NCBI GenBank assembly: GCA_016200845.1
Contig: JACQDW010000076.1
Location: forward strand, 1-36,418
Reading direction: 5' to 3'
From: Burkholderiales bacterium
GTDB lineage: Bacteria; Pseudomonadota; Gammaproteobacteria; Burkholderiales; Burkholderiaceae_D
DNA: 36,418 nucleotides
Each line of letters starts with the position of its first letter. Positions within the stretch are counted from its first letter, which is position 1. Positions 18,334 through 26,801 of this stretch are shown here, in pieces. The notes under the pieces were generated by a model. That model saw only the letters and a program-made list of their open reading frames with translations, made no database searches and had not been told where the DNA came from. Both the position numbers and the translations under genes were made by a program.

Positions 18334-18407
18334 GTTGTTCTCCAAAAAAATTTAAAATGAATTCGACCTAATTTCTTTTTGTACTTCGCTCTGTATTTCT
18401 CTCACTC

Positions 18408-18532
18408 TAGGGAGCGCCAGAAATTCAATTATAGAGATGCAGTCCAAGGCGTAAACCGGAGCAATACGTCGGTATTGCGAGGATTTACAACGCCGGAATG
18501 CGCTCTAGAATTGGATTTATGGTGACTCCCTA
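18408..18532. repeat. Long palindromic repeat, copy 2 (gcvT-gcvH spacer)
   Basis: Same plan as copy 1 at 17831-17950. The core hairpin is identical (18461-18478) and the AAATTCAATT/AATTGGATTT stem is identical. The inner stem has changed to TAGAG (18432-18436)/CTCTA (18503-18507), and the outer stem to TAGGGAG...CGCCA/TGGTG...CTCCCTA. Both arms changed together, so pairing is kept. The right edge reaches the apparent old stop codon region of gcvT. Confidence 0.85.
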
Positions 18533-18545
18533 CGCGACTAAAACT

Positions 18546-19568
18546 TTACCGTTGCAAGCGCGCCAGAGCAATCGCTTCTTGCATGCTTGGGCTAAAGGTG
18601 CCACTGGTGATTTCGCCCTCGCCCTGAGTGGCAATAATTTTTTGATGGGCGCGCAAGATACCGCCTTTTTCACGCAGAATCAGGCCTAAGAATTGCGCAG
18701 TCTGGCCTTGTTCTAACAAAGCTTGTTTGCCGACGAAATCACGCTCGGCAACCAGATCAATCGTCCACGCCAAACCTGCGTTCAATGGATTGACGGTTTC
18801 ATCCATATCCTGACCGTACAAATTCATACCGGCTTCCAAACGCAAAGTATCACGTGCACCGAGACCAGCAGGCTTCACGCCAGCAGCCGCTAAGGCATTC
18901 CATAAATCCGTCACACGCTCAACCGAAACGGCGATTTCAAAACCGTCTTCACCGGTGTAACCAGTACGCGCTACCATCACTTCACCGAAGCTGGTGTTTT
19001 CTACGATGACGGCGTTAAATGGTTTGATGTCAGCAGTCGCTGCTTTGGTTTCTGGCAAAACTTCCCAGGCTTTAGCGCGGGCATTCGGACCTTGTACAGC
19101 GATCAGGCCATAAGCATTCGCGCCATCGCGACGCTGCGTGATGGTGATGCCAGCATTGGTCGCTGCGTTATGCGCATTCATCCATGCCACGTCTTTTTCT
19201 GCCGTGCCGGCGTTAACCACCAGACGGAACCAGCTTTCGTTCATAAAGTAGATGATCAGATCGTCGATCACTGTGCCTTCAGGTTTTAACATGGCGGAAT
19301 ACAAAGCCTTGCCCGGCACTTGCAGTTTATCGACATTGTTAGCAACCAGACCGCGCAAGAAGCTGCGGACGTTTTCGCCTTTCAGATCGACCACGCACAT
19401 ATGGGAGACGTCGAACATGCCGACGTCGGTGCGCACGGCGTGATGTTCTTCGATTTGGGAGCCATAGTTGACTGGCATATCCCAACCGCCGAAATCAACC
19501 ATTTTTGCGCCAGCCGCACGATGGGCTGCATTTAGGGGAGTAACTTTTAAGCTAGTAGCTTGCGTCAT
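18546..19568 (-). CDS. gcvT: Aminomethyltransferase (T protein), C-terminus apparently truncated
   Basis: GcvT takes the aminomethyl group from GcvH, releases ammonia and forms 5,10-methylene-tetrahydrofolate. 340 residues are encoded. The folate-binding body looks complete: [44 protein letters not shown] and [22 protein letters not shown]. The C-terminal domain breaks off at [19 protein letters not shown]. Family members such as E. coli GcvT (364 residues) continue for about 30 more and end in FVRNGKAVA. In the +1 frame the DNA right after the break reads NGKVLVA-stop, a remnant of that end, so an internal deletion of about 80 bases with a frameshift is likely. The start ATG 19568 follows GAGG at seven bases. 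Confidence 0.9.
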   Translation of the reverse strand: MTQATSLKVTPLNAAHRAAGAKMVDFGGWDMPVNYGSQIEEHHAVRTDVGMFDVSHMCVVDLKGENVRSFLRGLVANNVDKLQVPGKALYSAMLKPEGTVIDDLIIYFMNESWFRLVVNAGTAEKDVAWMNAHNAATNAGITITQRRDGANAYGLIAVQGPNARAKAWEVLPETKAATADIKPFNAVIVENTSFGEVMVARTGYTGEDGFEIAVSVERVTDLWNALAAAGVKPAGLGARDTLRLEAGMNLYGQDMDETVNPLNAGLAWTIDLVAERDFVGKQALLEQGQTAQFLGLILREKGGILRAHQKIIATQGEGEITSGTFSPSMQEAIALARLQR

Positions 19569-19608
19569 GTGAGTGCCTCAGTACCAATAATGGACAAAAA
19601 AAGGGACG

Positions 19609-19644
19609 AAAAAAAACATACAAGAACCACGTGTTCATCGTATG
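19609..19644 (-). terminator. Expression-platform terminator of the glycine riboswitch
   Basis: On the minus strand CATAC...GAAC-ACGTG-GTTC...GTATG (19644-19617) is followed by eight Us (A-run 19616-19609). It sits between the second glycine aptamer and gcvT, the place for a glycine-controlled intrinsic terminator. Confidence 0.75.
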
Positions 19645-19658
19645 CCATCAAATCGCTA

Positions 19659-19790
19659 CCCCTCTGTCCTGGTACCTGAGAGATTACGAGAAACTGCATT
19701 AGCAATTCATTCTCGTCGCACCTTCGGTGGGTAATCGAATGTTTTAGCCATCTGCTGAAACATTATTACCGCTCTCCAGAGTAGGGGAGT
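19659..19790 (-). promoter_or_regulatory. Glycine riboswitch, aptamer 2
   Basis: Minus strand: CTCTGGAGAGCGG at the 5' side, the ACCGAAGGTGC conserved element in the middle, and AATCTCTCAGGTACCAGGAC before CAGAGGGG at the 3' side. These are the glycine-aptamer hallmarks. An inserted stem of about 35-40 nt (around ATGTTTCAGCAGATGGCTAAAACAT) makes its variable arm longer than aptamer 1's. It pairs cooperatively with aptamer 1 in the known tandem class. Confidence 0.9.
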
Positions 19791-19800
19791 TTTCACACAA

Positions 19801-19904
19801 CCCCGCTGATCGGTCCTTTTGCCTGAGAGTTTGTTGGGTATTAGCCCCTTCGGCGGCTGTCTGCTTGCTAGTGCAATGTCAGATGGCTCTCTCCCGATCA
19901 AGTG
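19801..19904 (-). promoter_or_regulatory. Glycine riboswitch, aptamer 1
   Basis: Minus strand: GATCGGGAGAGAGCC at the 5' side, GCCGCCGAAGGGGC in the middle, and CAAACTCTCAGGCAAAAGGAC then CGATC at the 3' side, all characteristic. A roughly 10-nt linker leads to aptamer 2. The 5' edge is almost at the predicted transcription start. It controls gcvT-gcvH-gcvP, probably switching the operon on with glycine. Confidence 0.93.
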
Positions 19905-19909
19905 GCGCG

Positions 19910-19915
19910 ATTATA
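19910..19915 (-). promoter_or_regulatory. -10 element of the gcv operon promoter
   Basis: A perfect minus-strand TATAAT lies about 6-7 bases before the 5' edge of aptamer 1. The -35 is weak (TTCCGA at a 16-bp spacing), so activation or a different spacer is possible. Confidence 0.6.
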
Positions 19916-20006
19916 ACCCGAATCGCTTTATCGGAATCTCACGACACCACTTTTTTCTCGCATTTTTGTGCTTTTATTGGCTCACTTTGTGTCATTTCTC
20001 TTATTA

Positions 20007-20107
20007 GGACTTATGCAAAACAGACGCTGGCGTTGTTGCGTTCGTCTCGCCGTACAATTGTACTGTCTTCGCCTCCGCGTCTAGCCAGCGCAATTTTGCA
20101 TAAATCC
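20007..20107. repeat. Palindromic repeat with GGACTTATGCAAAA ends
   Basis: 101 bp. Outer arms GGACTTATGCAAAA (20007-20020) and TTTTGCATAAATCC (20094-20107), an inner CGCTGGC/GCCAGCG pair, and a central 12-bp palindrome GTACAATTGTAC. The ends match the shorter element at 8226-8291. It lies between the M14 peptidase stop and the gcv promoter and could form a 3'-end hairpin. No coding capacity. Confidence 0.75.
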
Positions 20108-20145
20108 CAACTCAAAACAACACAAATCCCTATAAATGCACAGCA

Positions 20146-21828
20146 CTATTCTTGCACCCGCTCTGTTTTTGCCGCTGCCGCGCCAGTCGCCTGATTCGCA
20201 GCACTCTGGCCTAGTGCCAAAATCGGCTGACGTGGTGGCTCGCCCCACATCCCTTTGCCGCGGGCAAAATAGGCGTGGAAGTGTCCCCAATACACCAAGC
20301 CATCGGCGCTGCGCGGATCGAGCAAGTAGAATCCCAGTCGCCCCAACGGCTGATTCAAAGGCACATATAATGCCTTGTCCAAAGTCTGATCATTCCAGAT
20401 ATATCCAGTGCGTTTTTCTGGCAATTGCGCTTTCCACTCGCCTTTGATTTGCGCGGTGAAGATGCCTTGAAAACTGTCTTTGGCGATGTCCCGTTCTGAT
20501 TCGTGAAAGTACATCAACGCCTGATTTTTAGGGCGTTGCGAACCGGGCAAAATTATTAAGCCATGCGCCTGCAAAATCGGACGAATTTTTTCGGCATAGG
20601 CGGGATCAACCAGATAGCCTTGTGGAATGCTGATTTCATCGACCGCTTTGAATGCGACATAGGCGGGCAACTCCATAGACGACCGTGATTTTTCTCCGAC
20701 AATCTGACCATTGGCATCTTTGATAGGATCGACCACTTCAAAGCGATAAGTCTCTGCCAATGTCATCTCGGTACGCAAGGGCAAACGCGCTTGTTGGCTC
20801 TGCCATTGCGCGGCCCAGCGATGTCGCGCTGCGGCTTGTTCGCGCGTGATCTCATCTTTGTGTTGTGCCAGCCAGCGCAAGAGTTCAACCACATAACGGC
20901 GATTATCTTCTATGCGCTCTTTGAAACTTCGATAGACATAAGTCTCAACCAACACGCCCAGCGCATATTGCAAGGTCGGATAATTGCTGACCAAATTAGG
21001 TGACGAGAAAGCCGATTCCCAGCCATCGATTTGTTTCTCTTTGTTGTAGCGGAAATTACCGTAATCATAGGTCGGCATGCCGGCCTTTTCCATCACAGCG
21101 CGAACATTGGTCAGCATGGTGCGATTTAAAGCTTGCAAAGGCGCGTCGCCACCCGTCGCCCACGCTGGTTCATAGGTGATATGAAAGCCGTGATAACTGC
21201 CATTGGTGGTGTGTAAATCAAACACGGCGGCTGGCTGAAAGTCCTGATACATGGCCAACATCCAACGGGTGTTGGCCGCAGTCGCTTTCATCATGTCGCG
21301 ATTAAGATCGATGCCAAATGCATTTTCACGTGGCCCTACACCACCGATGGGATTCGGCTGATGACGACGATTGGCCGGATCTTGCGCATCGGCGCCGTCG
21401 GCATTGTATGTAGGTAGGGTGACGATCTCCAGCGCTTGTCGCAACTCAGGATATTTGCCTTGAACCAGTTCGCGCATAATCAATTGCATGGCATCTTTGC
21501 CTTCCACTTCACCTGCATGGATGCCTGCATTGATGTACACGCGCAAAGGCTGTTTTCCGCTTGATGCCAAACGCCAGGCATTTAAGGCTTGCCCAGTTTC
21601 TGTGGTGCGCGGCGCGTTTTTTGGGGCATAAGGTTTGAGTGTGGCATCGTGCTTTTGCAAGGCCGCCATAAATTGTGCGACATCGGCCACGGTGCTGGTG
21701 GACTGATAATTGTTTTGCTCAAAGCGCGTTAGCGGCCAATTGTTTTTTGCCTGCTGCGCCTGCGCGGGCAACAAGGCCAATAAGAATATTGCCGGACACA
21801 AGAGCGCGGCTAGCAGTGATTTTTTCAT
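20146..21828 (-). CDS. Exported M14-family zinc carboxypeptidase-like protein
   Basis: 560 residues with a signal peptide (MKKSLLAALLCPAIFLLALLPAQAQQA). The M14 metallocarboxypeptidase core is clear: zinc ligands H104 and E107 in IHAGEVEG and H206 in DLHTTNG. The substrate-carboxylate-binding NR is in GIDLNRDMMKA, and VLVETYVYRSFKERI probably supplies the catalytic Glu. The long C-terminal half (from about residue 340) contains MELPAYVAFKAVDEISIPQGY and looks like a beta-rich accessory domain. It acts outside the cytoplasm, probably in the periplasm; the substrate is unknown. The start is ATG 21828, with AAGGA eight bases upstream; ATG 21834 is two codons earlier. It follows the M28 peptidase by 24 bases, suggesting a two-gene peptide-degradation unit. 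Confidence 0.88.
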   Translation of the reverse strand: MKKSLLAALLCPAIFLLALLPAQAQQAKNNWPLTRFEQNNYQSTSTVADVAQFMAALQKHDATLKPYAPKNAPRTTETGQALNAWRLASSGKQPLRVYINAGIHAGEVEGKDAMQLIMRELVQGKYPELRQALEIVTLPTYNADGADAQDPANRRHQPNPIGGVGPRENAFGIDLNRDMMKATAANTRWMLAMYQDFQPAAVFDLHTTNGSYHGFHITYEPAWATGGDAPLQALNRTMLTNVRAVMEKAGMPTYDYGNFRYNKEKQIDGWESAFSSPNLVSNYPTLQYALGVLVETYVYRSFKERIEDNRRYVVELLRWLAQHKDEITREQAAARHRWAAQWQSQQARLPLRTEMTLAETYRFEVVDPIKDANGQIVGEKSRSSMELPAYVAFKAVDEISIPQGYLVDPAYAEKIRPILQAHGLIILPGSQRPKNQALMYFHESERDIAKDSFQGIFTAQIKGEWKAQLPEKRTGYIWNDQTLDKALYVPLNQPLGRLGFYLLDPRSADGLVYWGHFHAYFARGKGMWGEPPRQPILALGQSAANQATGAAAAKTERVQE

Positions 21829-21852
21829 GGACATCGTCCTTTCTAGGCGATT

Positions 21853-22947
21853 TTATTTGGCCTTGTTTTGCTTCCAGGCTTCCACGTACTTAGCCGCTTT
21901 GGGATTATTCTCATCCCATTTCGGCGCTTCGTCACGATTAGCAATCTGGGCGATGGCAAGTGCCACGGCGCGATCTACTTTTGCCATATTCTCGTAATCG
22001 ATTTTATGCGCCTCATCGCCGACGCCGTGATAATCAGGAAATCCATAAGCAACACTAATCGTATGCGCAGGAATGCCCTGATCGGCCAGCGCCTGATTGT
22101 CACTCGCGCCAAAATAACGATCACTATTCACAGGGTGTTTCCAAACGCGAATGCCAGAAGCATCACCAGCTTGCTTGATGATGGCGCCGACTTCAGAAAA
22201 ATCAAAGCCAGTCACGCCCACAGAGGCCACTTGTGCGCCTTCAGAATCGTCGGTGCGACCCACTTGCTCGATATTGATACCAGCGACTGTTTTGTTGATC
22301 GCAAACAGCGGATGTTTGCCGTAAAAGCGCGAGCCGACCAAACCTTTTTCTTCACCAAAGAAAGTCATGAACACGATGCTGCGCTTAGGCCTTTCTTTCA
22401 TGCCTGCGAAGGCTTTTGCCAGTTCTATCACCGACACTGTGCCGCTGGCATCATCATTGGCACCATTAAAAATACGGTCGCCGTCGCCACTGCTTTTCAT
22501 TCCGATGTGATCATAATGCGCGGTCACCAGCACATAGGTATCTTTCAAAACAGGGTCGGAACCGCGCAATAAACCAACGACGTTGCGAACAATCACGGGG
22601 GTTTCTGGCGCTGTCTCGGACACTGACGCTGGAGCAGCTGCACCGGGACGACGCCGAATTTCTTTTTTCAAGACATTCCAATCTGCCGTTTGAAAATAGC
22701 CCTCATTCCCCACAGGTTCTAAACCCACCGAGCGAAATTGAGCGGCGATATACTCTGCCGCCAAATCTAAACCACGCGAAGGCGTGTCGCGCCCTTCCAA
22801 TAAATCGGACGCCAAAAAATGCATGTGACCGCGCATGGCTTGCGCTGAAATCGCTTGCGCCGCTGGCGACTGTTGGGCTGAGACTTGTGTGACTGCAGAT
22901 AAACAGAGAGCTGAAACCAATAGTTTCAGACGAGTTGCGTAGTGCAT
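21853..22947 (-). CDS. Exported M28-family zinc aminopeptidase
   Basis: 364 residues with a signal peptide (MHYATRLKLLVSALCLSAVTQVSAQQ). The M28 active site is present: H144 and D146 in VTAHYDHIG, bridging D165 in GANDDASG, general base E199 and ligand E200 in FFGEEKGLVG, the acidic NIEQVGRTDD segment, and a final His in PDYHGVGDEAHKID. This is the bacterial leucyl/Xaa-aminopeptidase type with a protease-associated-like N-terminal stretch. It acts in the periplasm or outside. The start is ATG 22947 behind AAAGGG. It is first in a probable operon with the M14 peptidase, so extracellular peptides could be trimmed from both ends; that is inference. Confidence 0.9.
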   Translation of the reverse strand: MHYATRLKLLVSALCLSAVTQVSAQQSPAAQAISAQAMRGHMHFLASDLLEGRDTPSRGLDLAAEYIAAQFRSVGLEPVGNEGYFQTADWNVLKKEIRRRPGAAAPASVSETAPETPVIVRNVVGLLRGSDPVLKDTYVLVTAHYDHIGMKSSGDGDRIFNGANDDASGTVSVIELAKAFAGMKERPKRSIVFMTFFGEEKGLVGSRFYGKHPLFAINKTVAGINIEQVGRTDDSEGAQVASVGVTGFDFSEVGAIIKQAGDASGIRVWKHPVNSDRYFGASDNQALADQGIPAHTISVAYGFPDYHGVGDEAHKIDYENMAKVDRAVALAIAQIANRDEAPKWDENNPKAAKYVEAWKQNKAK

Positions 22948-23026
22948 ATTTCCCTTTCGATCCTGTTATTTTGAATGGATGAAGCGCCCATAAGAGTGCG
23001 ACTGCGGAGTTTAGTTCCCCGCCTCC

Positions 23027-23818
23027 CTACTCGCGCAACATCCATTCCTTCAAGCCATTCACCCAGACTGGCGCTTGTAATTTGTAGTTCACCCGCAGTA
23101 TCGCAGCGCGTCTATACAATTCTTCGAAATCAATTTCGGGTGCCGTTTTAAACGCAATCGCAACGACATTGGCGTCATGCACCTCGGGCAACCAGACCAC
23201 CACATCAAAGCAAGTTTGCATGGCGGCGATATTTTTTTCTCGCTGCACATCATTGGCAAACAGATTGACGGTGAGCATGCCCTCAGCATTTAGACAATCG
23301 GCGCATGCTTGATAAAATTCTGGGCTATCTAAGACCGGACCTTCTGCTTCGGCATCATATAAATCGACTTGCAAAATATCGATCTTGCCGTGCCGCGCGG
23401 GATTGCGGACGAAGTCAAACGCATCCATCTCCAACACCTGCAAACGGGCATCATCTTCAGGCAATTTAAACTGCTCGCGGCACATGCGGATGACCTTGGG
23501 ATTCAAATCAACTGCCGTCACCTGCGCATCAGGAAAGTGTCGGTAGCAAAATTTAGTTAGCGATGCTGCGCCCAAACCCAGTTGCACGATATGCTTCGGC
23601 AACATATTGAACAGCATCCAGAGATTCATTTGCTGCACATATTCCAGCTCTATCTGATCGGGCACGGCCAGCCGCATTGAGCCTTGTATCGGTGCGCAAC
23701 TGGTGTCGCTATTGACCGCGCTGGCCAGATGTAAAGAGCGCACACCACGAAACTCTGAGACAAAAACATCGGGATGTTCGCTCTCAAGTCGCTCAGATTT
23801 GACATTTTTCTTCGCCAT
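23027..23818 (-). CDS. Spermidine synthase-like protein (SAM-methyltransferase fold)
   Basis: 263 residues. A Rossmann core with HIVQLGLGAASLTKF (nucleotide-binding Gly-rich loop), VTAVDLNPKVIRMC (acidic ribose contact), VLEMDAFDFV and DILQVDLYDAEAEGP resembles SpeE-type aminopropyltransferases. The N-terminus lacks the usual GxY/Q aminopropyl-site segments that I could recognise. It may therefore be one of the SpeE-like proteins of unknown substrate and not a true spermidine synthase. It starts at ATG 23818, one base after the tag stop, so it is translationally coupled to tag. No link between the two functions is evident. Confidence 0.75.
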   Translation of the reverse strand: MAKKNVKSERLESEHPDVFVSEFRGVRSLHLASAVNSDTSCAPIQGSMRLAVPDQIELEYVQQMNLWMLFNMLPKHIVQLGLGAASLTKFCYRHFPDAQVTAVDLNPKVIRMCREQFKLPEDDARLQVLEMDAFDFVRNPARHGKIDILQVDLYDAEAEGPVLDSPEFYQACADCLNAEGMLTVNLFANDVQREKNIAAMQTCFDVVVWLPEVHDANVVAIAFKTAPEIDFEELYRRAAILRVNYKLQAPVWVNGLKEWMLRE

Positions 23819-23819
23819 C

Positions 23820-24380
23820 TTATCGTTTCACCCCATGCCGCCAGGCGCAATCGGCGGAATGATCATTGACCATGCCTATCGCCTGCATGTAGGCGTAGAT
23901 AATCGTGGTACCAACAAACTTAAATCCGCGCTTTTTCAAATCTTTAGAAATCTGATCGGACAAACTGGTGCTGATAATGCGCTCGCCCGCATTGACGATG
24001 GGCTGCCCCTGCACATAAGCCCATAAATAGGAATCCAAACTTCCACACTCCTCACAGAGACGCAGATAAGCTTGCGCATTACCGATGGTGGCGTTAATTT
24101 TGAGACGATTGCGAATAATGCCCGCGTTGCTCATCAGCACTTCTACTTTCTCAGCATCATAGTTTGCAATCTTGCGTGCATCCCAACCATCAAACGCGAG
24201 GCGATAGCTCTCACGTTTGTTCAGCACAGTCTCCCAACTCAAGCCCGCTTGCGCACCTTCCAGATTGAGCATTTCAAACAAAATCACATCATCATGACAA
24301 GGCACACCCCACTCATGATCGTGATAATGAAGATAAAGCGGATTCGCCGGGTTCGCCCAAGCGCAACGTTGTGCTGTCAT
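23820..24380 (-). CDS. tag: DNA-3-methyladenine glycosylase I
   Basis: Tag excises 3-methyladenine from alkylated DNA. 186 residues, matching E. coli Tag (187). The zinc-binding set is intact: C6 in QRCAWAN, H20 in YHDHEWG, H174 and C178 in NDHSADC. The LFEMLNLEGAQAGLSWETVLNKR segment carries the base-pocket Glu, and GFKFVGTTIIYAYMQAIGMVNDH is the conserved C-terminal helix pair. The start is ATG 24380. It follows the purM terminator on the same strand and is coupled to the downstream spermidine synthase-like gene. Confidence 0.96.
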   Translation of the reverse strand: MTAQRCAWANPANPLYLHYHDHEWGVPCHDDVILFEMLNLEGAQAGLSWETVLNKRESYRLAFDGWDARKIANYDAEKVEVLMSNAGIIRNRLKINATIGNAQAYLRLCEECGSLDSYLWAYVQGQPIVNAGERIISTSLSDQISKDLKKRGFKFVGTTIIYAYMQAIGMVNDHSADCAWRHGVKR

Positions 24381-24416
24381 ATTTTCGTCCTAAAAAATAC
24401 TCTCTCGAAAAAGTCG

Positions 24417-24446
24417 AAAAAAAAACGCACGACCTGCGTGCGTTTT
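24417..24446 (-). terminator. Terminator of purM
   Basis: A 10-bp perfect stem (AAAACGCACG at 24422-24431, CGTGCGTTTT at 24437-24446) has a five-base loop. On the minus strand a run of nine Us (A-run 24417-24425) follows. Confidence 0.9.
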
Positions 24447-24463
24447 CTCCTCATTCGCTATGC

Positions 24464-25507
24464 TTACACCACAATCGTCTGATGCTCTGCACCGTCACGG
24501 GCGCGGATTGCACCGATCTTGTAAACAGTTTCGCCAGCCGCTGTTAATTGTGCCATCGCTGCGTCGGCAACTTCGGGCGCCACGATCACGACCATACCGA
24601 TACCGCAGTTAAATACACGATGCATTTCGGCATCAGCCACACCGCCATGCTGCTGCAACCAAGTGAACAAAGGCGGCATTTCCCATGCTTTGCTATCTAA
24701 AACCGCAGTCAATGTATCGCCCAAAACACGTGGCACGTTTTCTACCAAACCACCGCCTGTGATATGCGCCATGCCTTTGACCTCCATGCTCGCCATCAAA
24801 GCCAGCAAGGGTTTGACGTAGATGCGGGTTGGCGCGATCAAGGTATCTGCCAAACTGCGTCCGTGGAAGTCTGCGTTCAGATCTGGATTGGCGACTTCGA
24901 TAATTTTGCGTACCAAAGAGAAGCCATTGGAATGAATACCGGAAGAAGCCAGACCCAAAATTACATCACCGGGAACAATCTTGCTGCCATCGATGATTTT
25001 GGATTTTTCAACAGCACCAACGGCAAAACCTGCTAAATCATATTCGCCTTCAGGATACATAGAAGGCATTTCCGCTGTTTCACCACCGATCAGGGCGCAA
25101 CCAGCTTGTTCACAACCAAATGCAACACCCTTGATGACATCAGTCGCGGTTGCCACGTCGAGTTTGCCGCATGCGAAATAATCGAGGAAGAACAGAGGCT
25201 CGGCACCTTGCACCAAAATATCATTGACGCTCATCGCCACCAGATCAACACCAACGGTGTCATGACGATTCAAATGAAAGGCTAATTTCAATTTAGTACC
25301 AACACCATCCGTACCAGAAACCAACACAGGCTCTTTATACTTTTTGCTGACTTCAAACATCGCGCCAAAACCACCGATGCCTGCCATCACACCTTCACGC
25401 ATAGTGCGCTTAGCAAATGGTTTGATGGCATCAACCAGCGCGTCGCCGGCAACCATATCGACACCAGCGTCGGCATAAGAAAGAGAAACAGGAGTATTTG
25501 TGCTCAT
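24464..25507 (-). CDS. purM: Phosphoribosylformylglycinamidine cyclo-ligase (AIR synthetase)
   Basis: PurM closes the imidazole ring of FGAM with ATP to give AIR, the fifth step of purine synthesis. 347 residues, the family length. Motifs include [62 protein letters not shown] and [13 protein letters not shown]. The start is ATG 25507 ([15 protein letters not shown]). It is divergent from the PerM-type gene, a common Burkholderiales arrangement, and ends in a strong terminator. No PurR-type operator was identified in the divergent region. Confidence 0.98.
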   Translation of the reverse strand: MSTNTPVSLSYADAGVDMVAGDALVDAIKPFAKRTMREGVMAGIGGFGAMFEVSKKYKEPVLVSGTDGVGTKLKLAFHLNRHDTVGVDLVAMSVNDILVQGAEPLFFLDYFACGKLDVATATDVIKGVAFGCEQAGCALIGGETAEMPSMYPEGEYDLAGFAVGAVEKSKIIDGSKIVPGDVILGLASSGIHSNGFSLVRKIIEVANPDLNADFHGRSLADTLIAPTRIYVKPLLALMASMEVKGMAHITGGGLVENVPRVLGDTLTAVLDSKAWEMPPLFTWLQQHGGVADAEMHRVFNCGIGMVVIVAPEVADAAMAQLTAAGETVYKIGAIRARDGAEHQTIVV

Positions 25508-25689
25508 AGGATATTCGTCAGTAGGGGCTTGAGGCGGTAAAATAGCGGAATTACCAGAAACTGGACGGTGAAAGCTAATTGTTCGACAACAATTTTTGCC
25601 TTACTTTCGTCCAAAAGCGCTATTTTAACAAAACGGTCTGGGTTTTACTAACTTCCAGCAATTGTTCAACGATCATCCGCGAAAATACG

Positions 25690-26775
25690 ATGCCATTTAA
25701 TTTCAACAATCACCAAAAGCAAACGCTGATCTGGTTAGGTGTTGCCTTCGCCATCATTCTTTTGCTCTCGTCGCTGGGCCCGATTTTGATGCCTTTCATT
25801 GTTGCGGCGATCTTGGCTTACATCTTTAACCCTTGGTTGGATTTGCTTTGTCGTTGGCGTCTCAAAAAAATCAGTCTGCCGCGTAGCGTAGCAGCGAGTG
25901 TTTTGATCATCGTATTGATCGCATTGCTACTCGCCGTCGCCCTGATCATGCTGCCAATTTTGCAAAAACAAATTCCACTGCTGCGTGAACAAATTCCGCT
26001 GTTTCTCACCAAAATCAATCTGCTGGCAGCCCCATTCTTGCAAGAACTGGGTGTCCAGAACCGCATCGACAGTGAAGGCATCAAGTCTCTGCTGACCGAA
26101 CATTTGGCCAGTAGCGGCGACGTGATTGGCAAGGCAGTTTTGTCTTCCATCAAAGTCGGCGGCACCGCAGTGCTGGGCATGTTAGCTAATTTAGTGTTGA
26201 TTCCTATCGTGCTATTTTATTTGCTGGTAGATTGGCATACCTTGATGGGGCGCGTCAAAAACATGATTCCGCGCCGTTGGCTCAAAAAAACACAGACCTG
26301 GTTCGCTGAAATCGACGGTTTGCTGGCGCAATATTTGCGCGGACAAATCATGGTGATGCTGATCTTGGCGGTGTATTACTCAACAGGCTTGGCGCTTGCT
26401 GGTTTTGATTTGGCGTTGCCTGTCGGCATATTGACGGGCATTTTGGTGTTTATCCCTTATCTCGGTTATGGCCTGGGTTTGTTCTTGGCCTTGACCAGCG
26501 CAGTCTTACAATTTAACGATATGCACGGCTTAATCGCCGTCGGCGTCGTATATGGACTGGGGCAAATGTTAGAATCCTTCATTTTGACGCCGAAACTGGT
26601 GGGTGAGCGCATAGGACTGCATCCACTGACTGTGATTTTTGCCTTGATGGCGTTTGGTCAGTTGTTCGGTTTTATCGGCATTTTGATTGCGCTTCCGGCA
26701 TCGGCGGTCTTATCGGTCGCGGTCAAACATCTGCGTCACTCCTATTTAAACAGTTCCTTTTATCGTCAATCTTAG
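25690..26775 (+). CDS. PerM/AI-2E transporter-family membrane protein
   Basis: About 361 residues. Hydrophobic N-terminal helices (TLIWLGVAFAIILLLSSLGPILMPFIVAAILAYIF) are followed by a soluble segment with many charged helices. A C-terminal membrane part includes GILTGILVFIPYLGYGLGLFLAL, the conserved family core (the IPYLG motif), and KLVGERIGLHPLTVIFALMAFGQLFG. Some members export AI-2 or act as Na+/H+ antiporters; the substrate here is unknown. The start is ATG 25690 (MPFNFNNHQKQTL), chosen as the first ATG before the first helix, with a weak ribosome site. It heads the plus-strand string into hda. Confidence 0.9.
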   Translation: MPFNFNNHQKQTLIWLGVAFAIILLLSSLGPILMPFIVAAILAYIFNPWLDLLCRWRLKKISLPRSVAASVLIIVLIALLLAVALIMLPILQKQIPLLREQIPLFLTKINLLAAPFLQELGVQNRIDSEGIKSLLTEHLASSGDVIGKAVLSSIKVGGTAVLGMLANLVLIPIVLFYLLVDWHTLMGRVKNMIPRRWLKKTQTWFAEIDGLLAQYLRGQIMVMLILAVYYSTGLALAGFDLALPVGILTGILVFIPYLGYGLGLFLALTSAVLQFNDMHGLIAVGVVYGLGQMLESFILTPKLVGERIGLHPLTVIFALMAFGQLFGFIGILIALPASAVLSVAVKHLRHSYLNSSFYRQS

Positions 26776-26801
26776 ATTTTGACTGGCGATTTTTTAGCAT
26801 A

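Noticed and set aside
17831-18532. Repeats around gcvH as a CRISPR or insertion sequence
   Set aside because: Only two copies, each a palindrome, with a gene between them and no transposase or spacer array.
21868-22572. A 234-codon plus-strand ORF opposite the M28 peptidase
   Set aside because: Antisense to a complete M28 active site; shadow.
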